The notes beneath the pieces were generated by a model, which was not told where the DNA came from, searched no databases, and saw only the letters and a program-made list of their open reading frames with translations. A stretch of DNA of 27,805 bases from SURF-24 sp964537965 (GTDB lineage: Bacteria; Bacteroidota; Ignavibacteria; Ignavibacteriales; SURF-24), in the NCBI GenBank assembly GCA_964537965.1, contig CAZIDB010000037.1:1-27805 (forward strand), in the 5' to 3' direction. How positions within the stretch are numbered: position 1 is the first letter of the stretch; each line of letters starts with the position of its first letter. Of this stretch, positions 24,990 to 27,805 are shown in pieces. Position numbers and translations under genes: made by a program.

Positions 24990-26058
24990 CTATGTTATTA
25001 GGTTTAATGAGTATTCGGACGTTAACAAAATCCTTTTCTTTCATAATTATAAATTCGGCATTTTCCCCGTAATAATATTCCAAGCGTTCCTTAATATTTC
25101 TTAATCCTGTCTGGGTCCCTTTTACAGTAGTATTATTCTCTTTCCAGTGCCCGGAGTTACTAATATCGATCAGAAGTGATTTATTATTTATTACTTCAGC
25201 TGATATTTTAATTTTCAATACTTCATCTTTTGAATTATAGCCATGTTTAATTGCGTTATCAATCAAAGGGTTTAATAAAAATGCAGGTACAGGGTATTCT
25301 TCGGCGGCAGGATCAATATTATATTCAACTACAAGATTATTACCAAACCGTATTTTTTCTATATCAAGATAATTTAAAGAAGTTTCGAGTTCTTCTTTGA
25401 GAGGTACTTTTTTATTATTGTTTTCTGTTAATGAGTACCTAAGGAAATCTGATATCTTTGAAATAATTTCTTTTGCAATTAACGGGTCTTTAGAAATCAT
25501 CACTCTTACTGTACTCAAAGTATTGAATAAGAAATGGGGATTAAGCTGGTACCTTAAAGCATTTAATTTAGCTTCTATCGCAAGTTTTTCAAGCTCAGTA
25601 TTCCTTGTCCTTTCTGCAAGCCATTTCCTCCATATATTTATTGCAACATAAATGGCTGTCCAGGTTAACAGGATTATAGCATACCAGATAATGTAATAAA
25701 GTACAAGTACCAGGCTATCTTCCTTGAATACATTTTCCCTGTTATGAATTATCCAGGCTGTAATGCTATCAAGTACATACCATATTGTTCCACCAAGGAA
25801 ACAACTAATAAATGTGATTATAACAATTATTAATACTTTCTTTTCAGCTATACGGATTTTTTTATAATAATATCTTAATAGGATGCTAAGAATAAACCCA
25901 TTTAAAACTCCGTCAAGCATTGCAATTACAAAATTGAATGAAAGATTCTGCCGTAAGTATAGAATTGGAATATTAGGAATAATGTACAATAGCCAGCCGG
26001 CTATGTTTACAAACCAAAAGTTTACAATTAATCTTTTTATTTTGATTTTAAATGCCAT
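24961..26058 (-). CDS. LytS-type sensor histidine kinase
   Basis: Membrane sensor kinase of 365 residues. Four hydrophobic helices fill about residues 10-145 with short loops and no large periplasmic domain. They lead to a coiled segment and the His_kinase (PF06580) motif LNALRYQLNPHFLFNTL with His175, then a HATPase domain with PLIDNAIKHGY and GTQTGLRNIKERLE. This is the HPK7/LytS class that pairs with LytTR regulators. The response regulator gene overlaps its 3' end. Family members sense cell-envelope state or small molecules; the signal here is unknown. The Shine-Dalgarno is weak. The gene is divergent from the ABC-F gene, with 294 bp between them. Confidence 0.93.
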   Translation of the reverse strand: MAFKIKIKRLIVNFWFVNIAGWLLYIIPNIPILYLRQNLSFNFVIAMLDGVLNGFILSILLRYYYKKIRIAEKKVLIIVIITFISCFLGGTIWYVLDSITAWIIHNRENVFKEDSLVLVLYYIIWYAIILLTWTAIYVAINIWRKWLAERTRNTELEKLAIEAKLNALRYQLNPHFLFNTLSTVRVMISKDPLIAKEIISKISDFLRYSLTENNNKKVPLKEELETSLNYLDIEKIRFGNNLVVEYNIDPAAEEYPVPAFLLNPLIDNAIKHGYNSKDEVLKIKISAEVINNKSLLIDISNSGHWKENNTTVKGTQTGLRNIKERLEYYYGENAEFIIMKEKDFVNVRILIKPNNIDEKDKSSNN

Positions 26059-26151
26059 TTATCCGGAATTATTAGTTTGAACACAAAATTTAATTTTTGG
26101 GCTAATATATTAAATAAATTCCCTGTAAAGTGTTAATTATTTCTTTAAGAT

Positions 26152-26185
26152 ACCTTATGTGTCGCTGTATATCATACAATAAGGT
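26152..26185. repeat. Inverted repeat in the divergent intergenic region
   Basis: ACCTTAT (26152-26158) and ATAAGGT (26179-26185) are perfect inverted arms, extendable by four pairs with one bulge. The repeat lies between the divergent kinase and ABC-F genes and upstream of the proposed ABC-F promoter. It may be an operator; there is no T-run. Confidence 0.35.
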
Positions 26186-26237
26186 CCCTGGCAAATCAAG
26201 CTAATCTTAAGAAGCCGGTTTAACTGAAAATGATGTC

Positions 26238-26266
26238 TTGTACACGAATACATAAATATTTATATT
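26238..26266 (+). promoter_or_regulatory. Possible promoter of the ABC-F gene
   Basis: TTGTAC (26238-26243) and TATATT (26261-26266) are separated by 17 bp. The -10 matches TATAAT in five of six positions; the -35 matches only TTG. Transcription would begin near 26273 and give an 80-base leader holding the short frame and hairpin described next. Confidence 0.35.
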
Positions 26267-26289
26267 TCAAACAAAAAACAGGAAGTCCA

Positions 26290-26301
26290 ATGAGATTATA
26301 A
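26290..26301 (+). CDS. Three-codon leader frame Met-Arg-Leu-stop
   Basis: ATG AGA TTA TAA is preceded by a good Shine-Dalgarno, AGGAAG (26280-26285). Its last sense codon and stop overlap the 5' arm of the hairpin at 26298. Met-Arg-Leu is the start of the minimal macrolide-arrest peptide derived from the ErmDL leader (MRLR, an Arg-X-Arg motif). Here a stop codon stands where the second Arg would be. A regulatory leader peptide is inference; the codons and the Shine-Dalgarno are read directly. Confidence 0.45.
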   Translation: MRL

Positions 26302-26351
26302 GCCTCATATCAGTTAACTAACATTTTATTGAATAATCTACTGAGGCTTAT
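26298..26351 (+). promoter_or_regulatory. SD-sequestering leader hairpin of the ABC-F gene
   Basis: ATAAGCCTCA (26298-26307) is perfectly complementary to TGAGGCTTAT (26342-26351), a 10-bp stem with a 34-base loop. The 3' arm contains the only Shine-Dalgarno of the ABC-F gene (GAGG, 26343-26346), and the stem ends one base before the ATG. Folding would block initiation. The 5' arm can instead pair weakly with the leader-frame start (ATGAG 26290-26294 with CTCAT 26304-26308), giving an alternative fold. This is the layout of translation attenuators before resistance genes. Confidence 0.6.
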
Positions 26352-26352
26352 T

Positions 26353-27805
26353 ATGTCTGAATTTATAACCATTTCCAATCTGTCATTTTCATTTCCGTCA
26401 TCTTCGGAAATTCTTCTTGATTCTGTATCATTTCAACTTCATCAAGGCTGGACGGGAATTGTTGGTCCTAACGGCTGCGGCAAATCTACATTGTTAAAAT
26501 TAATCTGCGGTTTAATCAATTCACATTCGGGAAGCATTTTATTTTCTGCATCCGCATATTACTGTGAACAGCCAACGGAAAATATTCCAGAGCGTTTTAG
26601 TGATTTTCTTAACAGTTTTGAAAAAAGTTCTTTCAGATTAAAAGAAATACTTCAAATAAAAGATGAGTGGATTCATAGGTGGAATACTTTAAGTCATGGT
26701 GAAAGGAAACGATGCCAGATTGCTACTGCACTGTTTATAAATCCTGAAGTGCTGGCTATTGACGAACCCTCAAATCATCTTGACAGAGATTCCAAAGAAA
26801 TAATTTTTTATGCTCTGCAATCATTTAAAGGAATAGGATTGCTTGTAAGCCACGACAGGCAGCTTCTTGATGAATTATGCAGGCATACGTTATTTATTTC
26901 AAACGGAAATATTGATGTTCGTAAATGCAATTATTCAACAGCTCATCTTGAAATAGAAAGAGAAAATTTGTTAAGGCAGAATGAATTTCTTTCCTTAAAG
27001 AAAGAGATAAAAAAACTAAAGAATAAAGCGGCTGAACAAAAAGAGAAAGCCGATAAAGCAGATAAGCTGCGTTCAAAAAGAAACATTGATAAAAATGACC
27101 ATGATGCAAAAGCAAAAATTAATGGTGCCCGTTTAACAGGTAAGGATGCTCTTGACGGCAGATTGTATAATCGCATAAAGACAAAGCTTGACAGAAAAAT
27201 CGACTACCAGCAATCAATCCTGCTTAACAGAAACCGCCAGCTTGGTATTGAATTTAATACCCGGTTGTCAAAACATTACTTCCCGATTCATATCAATTCA
27301 ACTGAGATTAGTTTAGGCGAAGAAAAAATTTTACACATTCCTGATCTGCTGTTCGAATCCAATGACAGGATTGGGATAACAGGTAATAACGGAGCAGGTA
27401 AAAGTACATTTATAAATTACCTCATCAAGCAGTTACATTTTTCCAAGGATGAATTAGTTTATATTCCGCAGGAAATTAATTCTGAAGAAGTAAAAGAAAT
27501 AATGGTAGAAGTGTTCAACCTTAAGGATGATGATAAGGGGAAGATAATGACAATCATCAGTAGGTTGAATTCTGATCCCAAACATATTCTGGAAACGGAA
27601 AATCCAAGTCCGGGTGAAGTACGCAAATTGACGCTTGCAAAAGGTATTATCAAAAATCCGGTTTTAATAATTATGGATGAACCAACAAATCATATGGATC
27701 TTCCATCAGTTGAGTGTATAGAAAGTGCGTTAAAGGAATGCACCTGTGCATTGCTGCTTGTAAGTCATGATGCTGTATTCCTTCGGAATATTGTTGCGTC
27801 TTACT
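26353..27805 (+). CDS. ABC-F family ATPase (3' end outside the window)
   Basis: About 484 codons are present and the frame is still open at the window end. There are no membrane segments. ABC domain 1 has Walker A GPNGCGKST (38-46), signature LSHGERKR (113-120) and Walker B LAIDEPSNHLD. A charged, Lys-rich linker of about 100 residues (about 205-310; SKRNIDKNDHDAKAKI, GKDALDG) is followed by ABC domain 2. That domain has Walker A GNNGAGKST (344-352), signature SPGEVRK (from 419) and Walker B LIIMDEPTNHMD. Two fused ATPases joined by such a linker define ABC-F proteins, which act on the ribosome in translation or antibiotic protection. Both signature motifs deviate from LSGGE. The leader (short frame plus Shine-Dalgarno hairpin) suggests drug-induced expression, but resistance activity is not shown by the protein sequence alone. 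Confidence 0.9.
   Translation, partial: MSEFITISNLSFSFPSSSEILLDSVSFQLHQGWTGIVGPNGCGKSTLLKLICGLINSHSGSILFSASAYYCEQPTENIPERFSDFLNSFEKSSFRLKEILQIKDEWIHRWNTLSHGERKRCQIATALFINPEVLAIDEPSNHLDRDSKEIIFYALQSFKGIGLLVSHDRQLLDELCRHTLFISNGNIDVRKCNYSTAHLEIERENLLRQNEFLSLKKEIKKLKNKAAEQKEKADKADKLRSKRNIDKNDHDAKAKINGARLTGKDALDGRLYNRIKTKLDRKIDYQQSILLNRNRQLGIEFNTRLSKHYFPIHINSTEISLGEEKILHIPDLLFESNDRIGITGNNGAGKSTFINYLIKQLHFSKDELVYIPQEINSEEVKEIMVEVFNLKDDDKGKIMTIISRLNSDPKHILETENPSPGEVRKLTLAKGIIKNPVLIIMDEPTNHMDLPSVECIESALKECTCALLLVSHDAVFLRNIVASY

Noticed and set aside
24748..25104. 118-codon frame on the + strand across the kinase/regulator junction
   Set aside because: It lies opposite two well-supported overlapping genes, has Ser-rich composition typical of an antisense shadow, and has no ribosome binding site.

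Overview
The window is AT-rich, densely coded DNA that looks like a free-living, probably gliding or flagellated member of the Ignavibacteria/Chlorobi-Bacteroidota side of the tree. The main pointer is a secreted protein (complement strand, 21887-23344) ending in a type IX secretion sorting domain with the NYPNPFN motif common in Ignavibacteria. LytTR response regulators, PAS-rich kinases and low GC fit that. This assignment is inference from protein style; no rRNA, tRNA, CRISPR array or insertion sequence was seen.

Region 1 (1-20760, all + strand) is a signalling island. It opens with the last codons of a chemoreceptor and its terminator. Next come a 2052-residue membrane histidine kinase (nine PAS, one GAF), a REC-LytTR regulator 11 bp downstream, and a REC-histidine kinase hybrid. 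A probable transcription unit follows: a small STAS-like protein, an outer-membrane beta-barrel protein and a Cache-type chemoreceptor. Then come a second REC-LytTR regulator, CheW with a 4-helix-bundle chemoreceptor, a PAS chemoreceptor and a further helical-bundle chemoreceptor. CheA, CheR, CheB and CheY are not in the window, so the receptors must use a core array encoded elsewhere. Three promoters in this island (before the REC-kinase, the STAS-like gene and cheW) carry direct repeats of ACCnnTYGnnAC at an exact 20-bp period. These look like LytTR binding sites and could tie the island together as one regulon. The receptor genes share recombined segments (a 436-bp perfect repeat; a 171-bp duplicated 3' end plus terminator) and a common GGAAC/GTTCC terminator design.

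Region 2 (20834-24016, - strand) is a compact operon: an exported DJ-1/PfpI-like protein, a type IX-secreted beta-propeller-like protein, and a UPF0718/ArsP-like permease interrupted by a one-base frameshift in an A7 tract.

Region 3 (24270-26058, - strand) is a LytS-type histidine kinase overlapping its LytTR response regulator.

Region 4 (26059-27805, + strand) is a divergent ABC-F ATPase cut by the window end. Its leader holds a three-codon reading frame (Met-Arg-Leu-stop) with its own Shine-Dalgarno, followed by a 10-bp hairpin that buries the ABC-F Shine-Dalgarno. This is the layout of an antibiotic-responsive translation attenuator. The leader and the LytTR-box promoters are the two most interesting signals here.
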